From NCBI RefSeq assembly GCF_030345715.1, contig NZ_JAUASX010000014.1, positions 62,001 through 126,000 on the forward strand: a stretch of 64,000 bases of DNA, read 5' to 3'. Positions 54,344 to 63,489 of the stretch are shown here, one piece after another. The notes under the pieces are model-generated. The model had not been told where the DNA came from. It did no database searches and saw only the letters and a list, made by a program, of their open reading frames with translations. Source of the DNA: Solimonas sp. SE-A11. Lineage in GTDB: Bacteria > Pseudomonadota > Gammaproteobacteria > Nevskiales > Nevskiaceae. Positions within the stretch are counted from its first letter, which is position 1. The number at the start of each line of letters is the position of its first letter. The position numbers were made by a program, and so were the translations under genes.

Positions 54344-55085
54344 GGGACCTCCCCATCAGTTCACGCACCCAGGCGGTGCCGGCCTCGCGAGACAACAATT
54401 CGTTCTGCAGCCGGCGCAGCACCACGTAGCCGGCGAACAGGTAGCTGCCGATCACCGAGGCGAACAGCGGGTACGCCATGGCGGCGGTGATGCTGGGCTT
54501 GCCCATCTTCAGGATGGTGGAACCCTGGTGCAGGCTGTTCCACCAGTCCACCGAGTACTTCACGATCGGCACGTTGATCACGCCGACCACCGCCAGCAGG
54601 GCGCAGGCGCGGGCTGCGGCCCGCGGGTCCTCGAAGGCCTGCCAGAGGCCAATCACGCCGAGATAGAGGAACAGCAGCACCAGCTCGGAGGTCAGGCGGG
54701 CATCCCAGACCCAGTAGGCGCCCCACATCGGCTTGCCCCAGAGCATGCCGGTGACCAGGGCCAGGGCGGTGAAGCTGGCGCCGACCGGGGCAATGGCGAT
54801 GAGCGCCGATTCGGCCAGCTTCATGCGCCAGACCAGCGCGACGAAGCCCGCCACTGCCATGCCGACGTAGAGCGACAGCGACAGCGCTGCGGCCGGCACG
54901 TGGACATAGATGATGCGGTAGGCGTCCTTCTGCTGGTAATCCTCCGGCGCGAAGAACAGGCCGTTGATCCAGCCATAGCCCAGCAGGGCCAGCGCCAGCC
55001 AGCCCAGCCAGGGGGCCAGGCGGTCGGCCAGGCGGTAAAAACTCGGCGGCGAGGCCAGCCGGTGAAACCAGGTCCAGGAGCTCAT
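54336..55085 (-). CDS. ccmC: Heme ABC transporter permease CcmC
   Basis: Loads heme onto CcmE. 249 residues with six transmembrane segments and the WWD-type motif GKPMWGAYWVWDARLTSE at about residues 117-134, flanked by the conserved His residues (VHVPAA, SLHQGST). ATG overlaps the ccmB stop (ATGA). Confidence 0.96.
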   Translation of the reverse strand: MSSWTWFHRLASPPSFYRLADRLAPWLGWLALALLGYGWINGLFFAPEDYQQKDAYRIIYVHVPAAALSLSLYVGMAVAGFVALVWRMKLAESALIAIAPVGASFTALALVTGMLWGKPMWGAYWVWDARLTSELVLLFLYLGVIGLWQAFEDPRAAARACALLAVVGVINVPIVKYSVDWWNSLHQGSTILKMGKPSITAAMAYPLFASVIGSYLFAGYVVLRRLQNELLSREAGTAWVRELMGRSRV

Positions 55086-55747
55086 TCGAAGGCGTTGCGC
55101 AAGGCTGCGGCGGCGGCCCAGGGAACCAGTGTGAGGCACAGCACCAGGACCGCCGCCAGGAAGTATAACGGAGCGGCCGCATCCAGGCCGCCGAGGGCGG
55201 CGCGCACGGCGCCGGCCCCGAAGATCAGTACCGGCGCCAGCAGGGGCAGCACCAGCAGAGGCAGCAGCAGGCCGGCGCGCGGCAGGGCCACGGTCAGGGC
55301 CGCGGCGAAGCCGCCGACGAAGCTCAGCACCGGGGTACCCAGGGCCAGGCCCCAGACTAGCGCGGGCAGGCCGGCGACCGGCAATTGCAGGGCCACCGCC
55401 AGCGGTGCCGCCAGCAGCACCAGCGGCAGTCCGGTGAGCAGCCAGTGTGCCGTCAGCTTGGCGCCTACGGTCAAGGCCAGCGGCGCCTCGGCCAGGCACA
55501 GCTGCTCCAGGGTGCCGTCCTCGTAGTCGGCCCGGAACAGGCGGTCCAGGGTCAGCAGCATGGACAGCAATGCGCCCACCCAGAGGATGGAGGGAGCAAA
55601 GCCCGCAAGGACCGGATCGTTGGGGCGGGCACCAAGACCGAACAGCAGCACCACCATCACGAAGAACAGCAGCGGCAGCAGCCAGTCCATGCGCGAGCGC
55701 AGGGCTAGCCGCAGTTCGCGGGTCAGGATGGCCAGTGCCGCGTTCAC
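55082..55747 (-). CDS. ccmB: Heme exporter permease CcmB
   Basis: Membrane subunit of the CcmAB ATPase complex, 221 residues, six transmembrane segments. Conserved N-terminus ELRLALRSRMDWLLPLLFFV and the cytoplasmic loop DRLFRADYEDGTLEQLCL. GTG start in a GTGA overlap with the ccmA stop. Confidence 0.95.
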   Translation of the reverse strand: MNAALAILTRELRLALRSRMDWLLPLLFFVMVVLLFGLGARPNDPVLAGFAPSILWVGALLSMLLTLDRLFRADYEDGTLEQLCLAEAPLALTVGAKLTAHWLLTGLPLVLLAAPLAVALQLPVAGLPALVWGLALGTPVLSFVGGFAAALTVALPRAGLLLPLLVLPLLAPVLIFGAGAVRAALGGLDAAAPLYFLAAVLVLCLTLVPWAAAAALRNAFE

Positions 55748-56346
55748 CGGCTGAGCACCAGGTTGCGCACGCCGGAAAGGCCCGCCGGCAGCGGCTGGTG
55801 GCTGGTGACGATGGCACCGCCGCCGCCGGCCGCGTGCTCGCCGAGCAGTTGGGCGAACAATTCCAGGCCCTGCCGGTCCAGGCCGTCCAGGGGTTCGTCG
55901 AGCAGCCACAGGGGCCGGCGCTGCGCCAGCAGCCGCGCCAGCGCGGCCCGGCGCTTCTGCCCGGCCGACAGCGTGCGCACCAGGCGGTGGCGCAGCTTCC
56001 AGATGCCAACGCGCTCCAGCGCCGGCTGGCAGGCCGACGTCGAGGCGCCGTTCAGGCCACACCAGAATTCCAAGTTCTCCAGTACCGACAGGCTCAGGTT
56101 CAGCGCGTTGCGATGACCCAGCCAGTGCAGCCCCCGCTCCTCCGGCAGGCCCAGGACCTGGCCCGAGGCCGGGCGGCGCAAGCCCGCCAGGGTCTCCAGC
56201 AAGGAGGTCTTGCCAGCACCGTTGGCACCCTGCAGGTGCAGTATCTCGCCATCGGACAGCGAGAGGTCCAGCCGCTCGAACAGCATGCGCGGCCCGCGCC
56301 GGACGGCGAGATCGCGGATTTCTAGCTGGAAGGGCTGGAGCGACAT
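55744..56346 (-). CDS. ccmA: Cytochrome c biogenesis ATP-binding protein CcmA
   Basis: ABC ATPase driving holo-CcmE release, 200 residues. Walker A GANGAGKTSLL, signature LSAGQKRRAALARLL, Walker B LWLLDEPLDGLD, switch His in IVTSHQPLP. First gene of the complete nine-gene ccmABCDEFGHI operon; about 70 bases from the divergent folD. Confidence 0.96.
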   Translation of the reverse strand: MSLQPFQLEIRDLAVRRGPRMLFERLDLSLSDGEILHLQGANGAGKTSLLETLAGLRRPASGQVLGLPEERGLHWLGHRNALNLSLSVLENLEFWCGLNGASTSACQPALERVGIWKLRHRLVRTLSAGQKRRAALARLLAQRRPLWLLDEPLDGLDRQGLELFAQLLGEHAAGGGGAIVTSHQPLPAGLSGVRNLVLSR

Positions 56347-56415
56347 GAGGCGCGGAATTCTAGCCGCATTTAGAATAGGAGCCGATCATTCCCCTTCTCC
56401 GTTAGGGACATTCTC

Positions 56416-57270
56416 TTGCCTGCACAGCTCATTGACGGCAAAGCCGTCGCCCAATCCGTCCGCGATCGCGTGCGTGCCGCCGTCGCCGCGCGCGTCGCCG
56501 CCGGCCACCGCCCCCCTGCCCTGGCGACCGTCCTGGTCGGCGAGGACCCGGCTTCCGAGGTCTACGTGCGCAGCAAGCGCAAGGCCTGCGAGGAACTGGG
56601 CATCCGCTCGGTGCCGGTGCACTTCGACGCCTCAGTCACCCAGGAGCAGCTGCTGGCCGAGGTCGACCGCCTCAACGCCGACGACAGTGTCGACGGCATC
56701 CTCGTGCAGGTGCCGCTGCCGGCGCAGATCGACACCACGCAGGTGATCGAGCGCATCCGGGCGGACAAGGACGTGGACGGCTTCCACCCCTACAACCTCG
56801 GCCGCCTGGCCCAGCGCCTGCCGATGCTGCGCCCCTGCACCCCCTATGGCGTGATCGAACTGCTCAAGTCGGTGAACGAGCCATTCAAGCACCGCACCGC
56901 CGTGGTCGTCGGCGCCAGCAACAATGTCGGCCGCCCGATGATGCTGGAGCTGATGCTGGCCGGCGCCACCGCAACCTGCTGCCACCGCTTCACCGCCGAC
57001 GTCGCCGGCGAAGTGGCCCGAGCCGACATCGTCGTGGTGGCCGTGGGCAAGCCCGAGATGGTCAAGGGCGCCTGGATCAAGCCCGGCGCTACCGTGATCG
57101 ACATCGGCATCAACCGCATGCCGGACGGCAAGCTGCGCGGCGACGTCGAGTTCGAGGCCGCCCGCGAGCGTGCCGCCTTCATCACCCCGGTGCCCGGCGG
57201 CGTCGGCCCCATGACCGTGGCCATGCTGATGCAGAACACCCTGGAGGCCGCCGTGCTGCGGGCGAAGTGA
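56416..57270 (+). CDS. folD: Methylenetetrahydrofolate dehydrogenase/cyclohydrolase FolD
   Basis: Interconverts methylene-, methenyl- and formyl-tetrahydrofolate. 284 residues. Family motifs: [10 protein letters not shown] at residues 7-16, the catalytic-Lys region [29 protein letters not shown], and [14 protein letters not shown] at the C-terminus. TTG start, which aligns exactly with the family N-terminus. Overlaps the OYE-family gene start. Confidence 0.96.
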   Translation: MPAQLIDGKAVAQSVRDRVRAAVAARVAAGHRPPALATVLVGEDPASEVYVRSKRKACEELGIRSVPVHFDASVTQEQLLAEVDRLNADDSVDGILVQVPLPAQIDTTQVIERIRADKDVDGFHPYNLGRLAQRLPMLRPCTPYGVIELLKSVNEPFKHRTAVVVGASNNVGRPMMLELMLAGATATCCHRFTADVAGEVARADIVVVAVGKPEMVKGAWIKPGATVIDIGINRMPDGKLRGDVEFEAARERAAFITPVPGGVGPMTVAMLMQNTLEAAVLRAK

Positions 57271-58370
57271 CCATGGACGGAAAAGCCCCTGTGACCGACC
57301 TGTTTGCCCCGATGTCCTTCGCTCACGGCCCGGCGATGAAGAATCGCCTGATGCTGTCGCCGCTCACCAACCTGCAGAGCCACGACGACGGCCAGCTCTC
57401 GGATGACGAGTTCCACTGGCTGGTCAAGCGCGCCCGGGGCGGATTCGGCATGACCATGACCTGCGCCGCTTTCGTGCAGATGGAGGGCCGCGGTTTTCCC
57501 GGCCAGCTCGGCATCTCGGACGACAGTCAGCTGCCGGGCCTGACGCGCCTGGCCGCCGCCATCCGCCAGGAAGGCAGCCTGGCCACGGTGCAGCTGCACC
57601 ATGCCGGCGTGCGCTCGCCCAAGGACCTCAACAACGGCCTGCAGCCGGTGGGCCCCTCGCCCTTCGAGGAAACCGGTGCCCGTGGCCTGAGCCACGCCGA
57701 GGTCGAGCAACTGATCGAAGCCTTCATCGCCGCCGCCGTGCGCGCGCAGAAGGCCGGCTTCGATGGCGCGGAAGTGCATGGCGCCCATGGCTACGTGGTG
57801 GCGCAGTTCATCAGCAGTGAGTTCAACCAGCGCGAGGACGAATTCGGCGGCTCGCTGGAAAACCGCTGCCGCGTGCTGTTCCGCATCATCGACGGCATCC
57901 GCGAGCGTTGCGGTCCGGACTTCAACCTGGGCCTGCGCATCTCGCCGGAGCGCTTCGGACAGAAGATGTCCGAGGTCATCGAGATCTGCGAGCGCCTGTT
58001 CCGCGAAGCGAAGATCGACTACCTGGACCTGTCGCTCTGGGACGCCTTCAAGGAGCCGATCGAAGAGGCTTACCACGGCAGCAGCCTGCTGTCCTGGTTC
58101 ACCCGCCTGGACCGCGGCACGGTGCGCCTTGGCGCCGCCGGCAAGGTCCGCGGCGCCAAGGAAGCCCAGGCCTGCCTGCAGGCCGGCGCCGACTTCGTCG
58201 CCATTGGCCGCTCCGCGATCCTGCACCACGACTTCCCACAGCGCGTGCGCGGCGATGCCGAGTTCCAGCCAGTGAGGACGCCGGTAACGGCGGACTACCT
58301 GCGCAACGAAGGCCTGGGGCCGAAGTTCGTGGAGTACATGAGGACCTGGCCGAAGTTCGTGGCCGAGTAG
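57267..58370 (+). CDS. NADH:flavin oxidoreductase (Old Yellow Enzyme family)
   Basis: 367-residue FMN-dependent oxidoreductase of the OYE family, reducing activated C=C bonds of enones or similar. TIM-barrel motifs: [12 protein letters not shown] near the N-terminus (FMN phosphate region), [27 protein letters not shown] (substrate His/Asn), and [13 protein letters not shown] near the C-terminus. GTG start overlapping the folD stop (GTGA); an ATG two codons on is an alternative. Role unrelated to folate; physiological substrate unknown. Confidence 0.88.
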   Translation: MTMDGKAPVTDLFAPMSFAHGPAMKNRLMLSPLTNLQSHDDGQLSDDEFHWLVKRARGGFGMTMTCAAFVQMEGRGFPGQLGISDDSQLPGLTRLAAAIRQEGSLATVQLHHAGVRSPKDLNNGLQPVGPSPFEETGARGLSHAEVEQLIEAFIAAAVRAQKAGFDGAEVHGAHGYVVAQFISSEFNQREDEFGGSLENRCRVLFRIIDGIRERCGPDFNLGLRISPERFGQKMSEVIEICERLFREAKIDYLDLSLWDAFKEPIEEAYHGSSLLSWFTRLDRGTVRLGAAGKVRGAKEAQACLQAGADFVAIGRSAILHHDFPQRVRGDAEFQPVRTPVTADYLRNEGLGPKFVEYMRTWPKFVAE

Positions 58371-58380
58371 CTCGGGTCTC

Positions 58381-58404
58381 CTCTCTCCCGCGTGCGGGAG
58401 AGAG
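58381..58404. terminator. Hairpin after the OYE-family gene
   Basis: Perfect 10-bp stem CTCTCTCCCG / CGGGAGAGAG with loop CGTG, 11 bases after the stop codon, followed by GGGGCTTT. Terminator by position; T tract weak. Confidence 0.6.
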
Positions 58405-58504
58405 GGGCTTTGGAAGCCCGTCGGTGCCGCTCATGGAAATCTACAGCGCCCTCACCCGCAATGCGGGCGAGGGGAAAAGAGTTGCCTTCCCTGGCCTCCC
58501 TCTA

Positions 58505-58541
58505 CATCGACCTGAGCGACACTGAGTCGCTCAGGTCGATG
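58505..58541. repeat. Perfect 16-bp inverted repeat overlapping the end of the acyl-CoA ligase gene
   Basis: CATCGACCTGAGCGAC and its exact complement, with a 5-base loop (ACTGA). The right arm contains the stop codon of the ligase gene. Could stop transcription from both sides or stabilise the mRNA end. Confidence 0.65.
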
Positions 58542-60216
58542 CGGCCCAGACCACCGCCTTCTTCTGCCGCAGCCACCCATCGAAGTACTTGGCGTAGTTG
58601 CACTCGATCGCCGGTCGCTTCACCTTCAGCGTCGGCGTGATGAAGCCGTTCTCCACGGTCCACTGCTCGGTCACCACCGCCAGGCAGTCCATCTGCTCGT
58701 GCGGGTCCAGCTCCGCGTTGATGCGATCCAGGTGCTGGCCCAGCGAGGCTGCCAGCGCCTCGCGTTCAACCGGGGTCCGGGCATGGTTCACGGCGTCCTG
58801 TGACAGCATGACGATGCCCATCGGCTGCGGGTAGTTGGCGCCGACCACGCAACAGGCCTCGATGGTGGGATGGGTCACCAGCCGGTCTTCGATCGGTGAC
58901 GGCGCCACGTACTTGCCCTTGGAGGTCTTGAACAGGTCCTTCACGCGGCCCGTGATGCGCAGGCGGCCCTCGGCATCGATCTCGCCCTTGTCGCCCGTGC
59001 GCAGGAAGCCGTCCTCGGTCAGGGTTTCGCGGGTCTTCTCGGGCTCCTTGAAGTAGCCGGTCATCAGCGCCGGGGAACGCATCTGCACCTCCCCGCCCTC
59101 GCCGATGCGGCACTCCACGCCCGGATAGGTCACGCCGACATAGCCCGGCTTGCCCTGCCCTGGCAGGTTGCTGTGGGAGCAGCCGAAGTTCTCGGTCATG
59201 CCGTAGCCCTCCAGCAGTTCCAGGCCCAGGCCGTGATACCAAGTCAGCAGGTCCGGCGGCATCGGCGCGGCGCCGCCGCCGGCGAAGCGCACGCGGTCCA
59301 GGCCCATGCCGGCGAGGATCTTGCGCTTCACCAGGCCGCCGACCAGGGGAATCTTCAGCAGGCGCTCCAGCTTCTCCTTGGGCATCCTGGCGTAGACACC
59401 CTGCTGGAACTTCACCCACAGGCGCGGCACCGAGATGAAGACCGTGGGGCGCGCGCGACGCAGATCCTGCGGGAAGGTGTCGAGCGACTCGGCGAAGAAC
59501 ACCCGGCTACCGGCGCTGAGCGAGCCGGCTTCCACTACCCAGCGCTCGGCGACATGCGCCAGCGGCAGGTAGGACAGCATGCGGTCGTCCGGCCGGCTAC
59601 CGAAGCGCTGGCGCAGCGATTCCGCCGACCAGGCGATGCTGCGGAACAGGTGCATCACACCCTTGGGCATGCCCGTGGTGCCGGAGGTGTAGACGATGGT
59701 GGCCAGGTCGTCGGTGCGGCGCAGGGGCTTGCCCGGCAGCGGCGCCGTCTTCGCTACGATCTCGTCCCACTCGGGGAAATTCTCGGCCGGCGACAGCGGG
59801 TAGCGGATGCACTTCACGGCGCTGCCGAACACGCCGGCGCGCATCATGTTCCAGTCGTCGAGCTTGCCGACAAAGCAAGCGCGCGATTCGCTGTGCTGCA
59901 GGATCTGCTTCACCGAGTCGGCGGTCAGGGTCGGGTAGATCGGCACGCTGACGTAGCCGGCCATCCAGATCGCCAGGTCGGACATGACCCACCAGGCGCA
60001 GTTCTTCGACAGGATCGCCACGCGCGAGCCCGGCTCCCAGCCGAAGGACTTGAGGTAGGCGGCCATGCGCCGCGCCTCGTCGGCGACCTGCGCCCAGTGG
60101 TAGTCGCGCATCTTCCCGCCACCGAGCGGCTGCGACAGGTAGATGGCCTGGGGCTGCGTGGCCTCCCAGTGATACAGGCGGTTCAGCGGCAGCAAGGACT
60201 CGTCAATGACGGCCAT
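58531..60216 (-). CDS. Long-chain acyl-CoA synthetase (AMP-binding)
   Basis: 561-residue acyl-adenylate/CoA ligase, activating fatty acids for degradation or lipid synthesis. AMP-binding motif TIVYTSGTTGMPKGVMH at about residues 175-191, the second motif GYGMTENFG, and TGDKGEIDAEGRLRITGR with the hinge, then FKTSKGKYVAP containing the catalytic Lys region. The ATG at 60216 has GAGGAG 6 bases upstream. Divergent from an acyl-CoA dehydrogenase gene, its likely partner in fatty-acid catabolism. Confidence 0.92.
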   Translation of the reverse strand: MAVIDESLLPLNRLYHWEATQPQAIYLSQPLGGGKMRDYHWAQVADEARRMAAYLKSFGWEPGSRVAILSKNCAWWVMSDLAIWMAGYVSVPIYPTLTADSVKQILQHSESRACFVGKLDDWNMMRAGVFGSAVKCIRYPLSPAENFPEWDEIVAKTAPLPGKPLRRTDDLATIVYTSGTTGMPKGVMHLFRSIAWSAESLRQRFGSRPDDRMLSYLPLAHVAERWVVEAGSLSAGSRVFFAESLDTFPQDLRRARPTVFISVPRLWVKFQQGVYARMPKEKLERLLKIPLVGGLVKRKILAGMGLDRVRFAGGGAAPMPPDLLTWYHGLGLELLEGYGMTENFGCSHSNLPGQGKPGYVGVTYPGVECRIGEGGEVQMRSPALMTGYFKEPEKTRETLTEDGFLRTGDKGEIDAEGRLRITGRVKDLFKTSKGKYVAPSPIEDRLVTHPTIEACCVVGANYPQPMGIVMLSQDAVNHARTPVEREALAASLGQHLDRINAELDPHEQMDCLAVVTEQWTVENGFITPTLKVKRPAIECNYAKYFDGWLRQKKAVVWAAST

Positions 60217-60332
60217 CGTCACTCCTCGATAATTATTATTACCGAACGCACAGGGTTGCGTGACGCTCGGCGCGGGGATTATGTTGTGACCATCGACAAC
60301 CACGAACCGCCCCCGCGGTAATAAACATAACC

Positions 60333-61469
60333 ATGAAGCATCCGTTCTACACCGAAGACCACGAGGCCTTCCGCCAGCAGCTGCGCCGCTTCGTCGAAAA
60401 GGAGATTGCCCCCAACATCGACAAATGGGAAGCCGCCGAGGAGCTTCCGCGCGAGCTGCATCGCAAGGCCGCCGAGGCCGGGCTGCTGCAGATCGGCTTT
60501 CCCGAGGCCTGCGGCGGTACCGAGGTCGATCCCTTCTATGGCATCGTGGTGACCGAGGAACTGGCCCGCGCCGGCAGCGGCGGCCTGATCGCCAGCCTGA
60601 TGTCGCACGGCATCGGCACCCCGCCTGTGGCGCACGTCGGCAATGCCGAGCAGAAGGAGCGCTTCGTGCGCCCAGTGCTGGCCGGCGAGAAGATCGCAGC
60701 CTTGGCCATCACCGAACCCGGCGGCGGCTCCGACGTGGCCAACCTGCGCACCAAGGCCGTGCGCGACGGTGATCACTACGTGGTCAACGGCTCCAAGACC
60801 TTCATCACCTCGGGGATGCGCGCCGACTTCATCACTACGGCGGTGCGTACCGGCGCCGACGGCATGGGCGGCGTCTCGCTCCTGGTGATCGAGGGCGACA
60901 CCCCTGGCCTGACGCGCTCGCCGCTGCACAAGATGGGCTGGTGGTGCTCGGACACGGCAACGCTGTACTTCGACAACTGCCGCGTGCCGGTGGCCAACCG
61001 CATCGGCCCCGAGAACGCCGGCTTCATGGCAATCATGATGAACTTCAACAACGAGCGCCTGATGCTGGCAGCCCAGGCCTGGGCCTTCGCGCAGGTCTGC
61101 TACGAGGAATCGCTGGCCTATGCCCGCGAGCGCCAGACCTTCGGCAAGCCGTTGATCCGCAACCAGGTGATCCGCCACAAGCTGGTGGACATGCGCATGC
61201 GCAACGAAGCGGTCAAGGCCAACCTGGATTTCCTGGCCTGGCGCATCGGCCAGAAGCACTTCCCCGTGGCGGAGCTCAGCATGCTGAAGAACTTCGCCAC
61301 CACCTCGCTGGAGTGGGTGGCCAACGAGGCGATGCAGATTCTCGGCGGTGCCGGCTACTTGCGCGGTGCCAAGGTGGAGCGCATCTACCGCGAGACCAAG
61401 GTGCTGACCATCGGCGGCGGCTCGCTGGAGATCATGAAGGACTTGGCCGGCAAGCAGATGGGCTACTGA
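60333..61469 (+). CDS. Acyl-CoA dehydrogenase
   Basis: FAD-dependent alpha,beta-dehydrogenase of acyl-CoA esters, 378 residues. FAD/substrate motif ALAITEPGGGSDVANLRT, ETKVLTIGGGSLEIM near the C-terminus, and the typical start FRQQLRRFVEKEIAPN. The catalytic Glu is probably in VERIYRETKV. Divergent from the acyl-CoA ligase gene across 116 bases; chain-length preference unknown. Confidence 0.94.
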   Translation: MKHPFYTEDHEAFRQQLRRFVEKEIAPNIDKWEAAEELPRELHRKAAEAGLLQIGFPEACGGTEVDPFYGIVVTEELARAGSGGLIASLMSHGIGTPPVAHVGNAEQKERFVRPVLAGEKIAALAITEPGGGSDVANLRTKAVRDGDHYVVNGSKTFITSGMRADFITTAVRTGADGMGGVSLLVIEGDTPGLTRSPLHKMGWWCSDTATLYFDNCRVPVANRIGPENAGFMAIMMNFNNERLMLAAQAWAFAQVCYEESLAYARERQTFGKPLIRNQVIRHKLVDMRMRNEAVKANLDFLAWRIGQKHFPVAELSMLKNFATTSLEWVANEAMQILGGAGYLRGAKVERIYRETKVLTIGGGSLEIMKDLAGKQMGY

Positions 61470-61566
61470 AATCCCCGCATCGAGCCGGTCCTGAGGCGCA
61501 TTTGCCAACGGATCAGCGCCGCGTCAGACTAATTCAAATCTTCGACCGCTCAACATCGGACCTCTA

Positions 61567-61749
61567 ATGAACGACCATCACAAATCCACAGCACTCGACG
61601 ATCTGCCAAAGGGCTGCCCCGCGAGCGCAGCGCCCACCGCTCGCCGTCCTTATCAGCCGCCGCGCGTGGTTGATCTCAGTCCCGTGCTGAAAACCGAGGG
61701 CAAATTTTACAAAGTCGCATCCGAGGTCGGTAGCTTTGGGCCGTCGTGA
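61567..61749 (+). CDS. Putative lasso-type RiPP precursor peptide
   Basis: 60-residue peptide. In the leader, RRPYQPPRVVDLS (residues 26-38) contains Tyr29-x-x-Pro32-x-Val34, the YxxPxL-like motif read by lasso-pathway recognition proteins. Thr43 would be leader position -2, Gly45 core position 1 and Glu53 core position 9, exactly the spacing for a nine-residue macrolactam ring; the tail VGSFGPS (54-60) has Phe57 as a possible plug. The 16-residue core would be GKFYKVASEVGSFGPS. Codon use is less GC-rich than in the neighbours. The next gene encodes an Fe/2-oxoglutarate hydroxylase. Lasso protease and cyclase genes are not in the window, so assignment rests on peptide features only. No clear ribosome site. 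Confidence 0.65.
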   Translation: MNDHHKSTALDDLPKGCPASAAPTARRPYQPPRVVDLSPVLKTEGKFYKVASEVGSFGPS

Positions 61750-61854
61750 GCGCGGCAGAGTGGCCTAGGCCGAGCTACGGCTCCTTCACCCTGAGGGGCA
61801 ACCTCGCCGCTGAGCCTCACTTGGCTTTTTCCTCGTCAAAGTCGCAGCCTTTCC

Positions 61855-62697
61855 ATGGGCTGTCCTTGTGCCGTCAACGTGCCGGCCATGCTCTCGCCTG
61901 AGTTTCCCAAGCGCTCTTTCCTGCGCTTCGCTGTCGTCATCGACGTCGCCGCACTGCAGGACGAGTGCCTGAGAATCACTTCCCGGTCCTGGCTGGCGAA
62001 CGGCTCCGAGGACATTCACCCAGCCACTACCATGTGCGTCCTGCGCGGCGGCCAGCAAGGCGATGCCCGCGACATCTGCGAGGGCGAGCCCCATGACCAC
62101 CCGATGCTGGAGTCGGCACCGGAGCTGCGGCGCCTGCTGGCGGTGGATGGCCCCTTTGGTGGGGCCCGGTTCGCCTACCTGTTCCGCGTAGCCGCGCAGG
62201 GAGTGAGCCTCAGCCATGTAGACAACGCCAGGGAGTGGCAGGACAACTACCGGATTCACGTGCCGGTCTTCACCAATCCCGGGGCCTTCATCGTTGCTCA
62301 GGACCGCTCGCTGCACTTCGGGCTGGGCTCGGCCTGGAGCTTCGACAACAGTCAGCCCCATGGACTGGTGAATGGCGATGCGGCGCGCGTGCACCTGCTG
62401 ATGGACGTGGGCTTCAACCAGACTCTGCGCCGGCGCCTGGAGGAGGCGGAGTTCCTGCACGGCGAGGAATACCCCGAGCACCAGGCCCGTATCCGCGACA
62501 AGACTCTCAGGCGCGCGCCTTACCCTGGGGATGTCGCGATCCGGGAGGCCATCGCCCGCAACCGCGCCGACGGCGTGAGCGACGCCATCGTGGCCTCCAT
62601 GCTGAACCTTCAGAGGATTCCGGCACGCGATCCCGATGCCCTGTGCTGGACGGCAGACATGATCGCCCGCCTGTCCGGGAACCCCTCTCTGCCCTGA
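61855..62697 (+). CDS. Aspartyl/asparaginyl beta-hydroxylase-family Fe(II)/2-oxoglutarate oxygenase
   Basis: 280-residue oxygenase of the Asp/Asn beta-hydroxylase family (PF05118-like), a group that also includes free-proline hydroxylases. Iron ligands fit His121 and Asp123 (SLSHVDNAREW) and His169 (FDNSQPHGLVN); Arg178 in AARVHLLMDV is the likely 2-oxoglutarate anchor. The WSFDNSQPHGLVNG block is characteristic. An ATG at 61888 (MLSPEF) is an alternative start; neither has a good ribosome site. Directly follows the putative RiPP precursor, 105 bases on, so modification of that peptide is plausible but unproven. The proposed core has no Asp or Asn. Confidence 0.85.
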   Translation: MGCPCAVNVPAMLSPEFPKRSFLRFAVVIDVAALQDECLRITSRSWLANGSEDIHPATTMCVLRGGQQGDARDICEGEPHDHPMLESAPELRRLLAVDGPFGGARFAYLFRVAAQGVSLSHVDNAREWQDNYRIHVPVFTNPGAFIVAQDRSLHFGLGSAWSFDNSQPHGLVNGDAARVHLLMDVGFNQTLRRRLEEAEFLHGEEYPEHQARIRDKTLRRAPYPGDVAIREAIARNRADGVSDAIVASMLNLQRIPARDPDALCWTADMIARLSGNPSLP

Positions 62698-62701
62698 GCG
62701 C

Positions 62702-63379
62702 CTAGCCCGCTGCCCCGGCGAAGGCGGCAGCCCGGCGGCGCAGGAAGGCGCCGGGCGAGAAGCTCAGGAGGTGCTTCTCCGGCTCCGGGTCTGCCTCGAA
62801 TTCGGGCGTTTCAGACAGGAACTTGTGGACGGCGGCCGCGGGCCCCGGCCCGAACTCCGGCCACGCCGGGTAGTGGTCGAAAGAGGTATCCTCCGCGATC
62901 AGGTAGTTGCCGGGCGTCACGAATTCCGCATAGAGCTTCATCTCGAAGAACTTGAAGGGCATCTCGTGGCGCGAGTCCAGAATCACCATTCGCGACCGGG
63001 CCTGGCAGGCGATCTCCCGAACCTGCTCGAGAATAGCGCGCGTCACCGAGGAACCCGTTAGGTAGCGAATCCGCGGATGCTGTGGCAGGTTCTGGCGCTG
63101 CTTGATGTCGATAGTGATCACCTGCCCGCGTCCCATCGCGTCGAAGAGCTGCGCAAAGTACAGCGCGGAGCCACCCTTGTAGGTGCCGGTCTCAATCAGG
63201 AGATCAGTCTGCTCCCGGTGCATCAGCTCCTGGTAGGCCCACATGTCCATGGGACACTTCGCCGAGGGATAGCCCATCCAGCTGCCGGTCTGGTAGCCGC
63301 CGCGCTGGAAATACAGGATATTGGCTTGGCGGACGATCTCGATTTCCGCGTCACTTAGCGTGGTGCTGCTGGGGTTCAT
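62702..63379 (-). CDS. CmcI/rhamnosyl O-methyltransferase-family SAM-dependent enzyme
   Basis: 225-residue protein of the cephalosporin hydroxylase CmcI/rhamnosyl O-methyltransferase family (PF04989-like). Visible family blocks: MDMWAYQELMH, LLIETGTYKGGSALYFAQL (SAM-binding), QVITIDIKQR and VTPGNYLIAEDTSFDHYP. The ILDSRHEMPFKFFE motif replaces the usual LDSDHS-type metal site with DSRH, so one acidic ligand may be missing. Convergent with the hydroxylase gene, four bases apart. In the family, members methylate sugars or tailor natural products; here a role in the neighbouring peptide pathway is speculative. Confidence 0.78.
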   Translation of the reverse strand: MNPSSTTLSDAEIEIVRQANILYFQRGGYQTGSWMGYPSAKCPMDMWAYQELMHREQTDLLIETGTYKGGSALYFAQLFDAMGRGQVITIDIKQRQNLPQHPRIRYLTGSSVTRAILEQVREIACQARSRMVILDSRHEMPFKFFEMKLYAEFVTPGNYLIAEDTSFDHYPAWPEFGPGPAAAVHKFLSETPEFEADPEPEKHLLSFSPGAFLRRRAAAFAGAAG

Positions 63380-63489
63380 AGGAGGACAATGGCTCGGTCG
63401 CCGCAGAGGATCCTGGAGACTAGCGGCGGCGGCCTCCGCCAACAAGCATTTGGTCGCTAGAATGCCGGCTTGATTCCCAAGGAGCCACG

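Noticed and set aside
55086-56009. Apparent long N-terminal extension that would fuse sequence upstream to CcmC
   Set aside because: The extra part overlaps ccmA and ccmB out of frame; CcmC has its own ATG at 55085 in a four-base overlap with ccmB.
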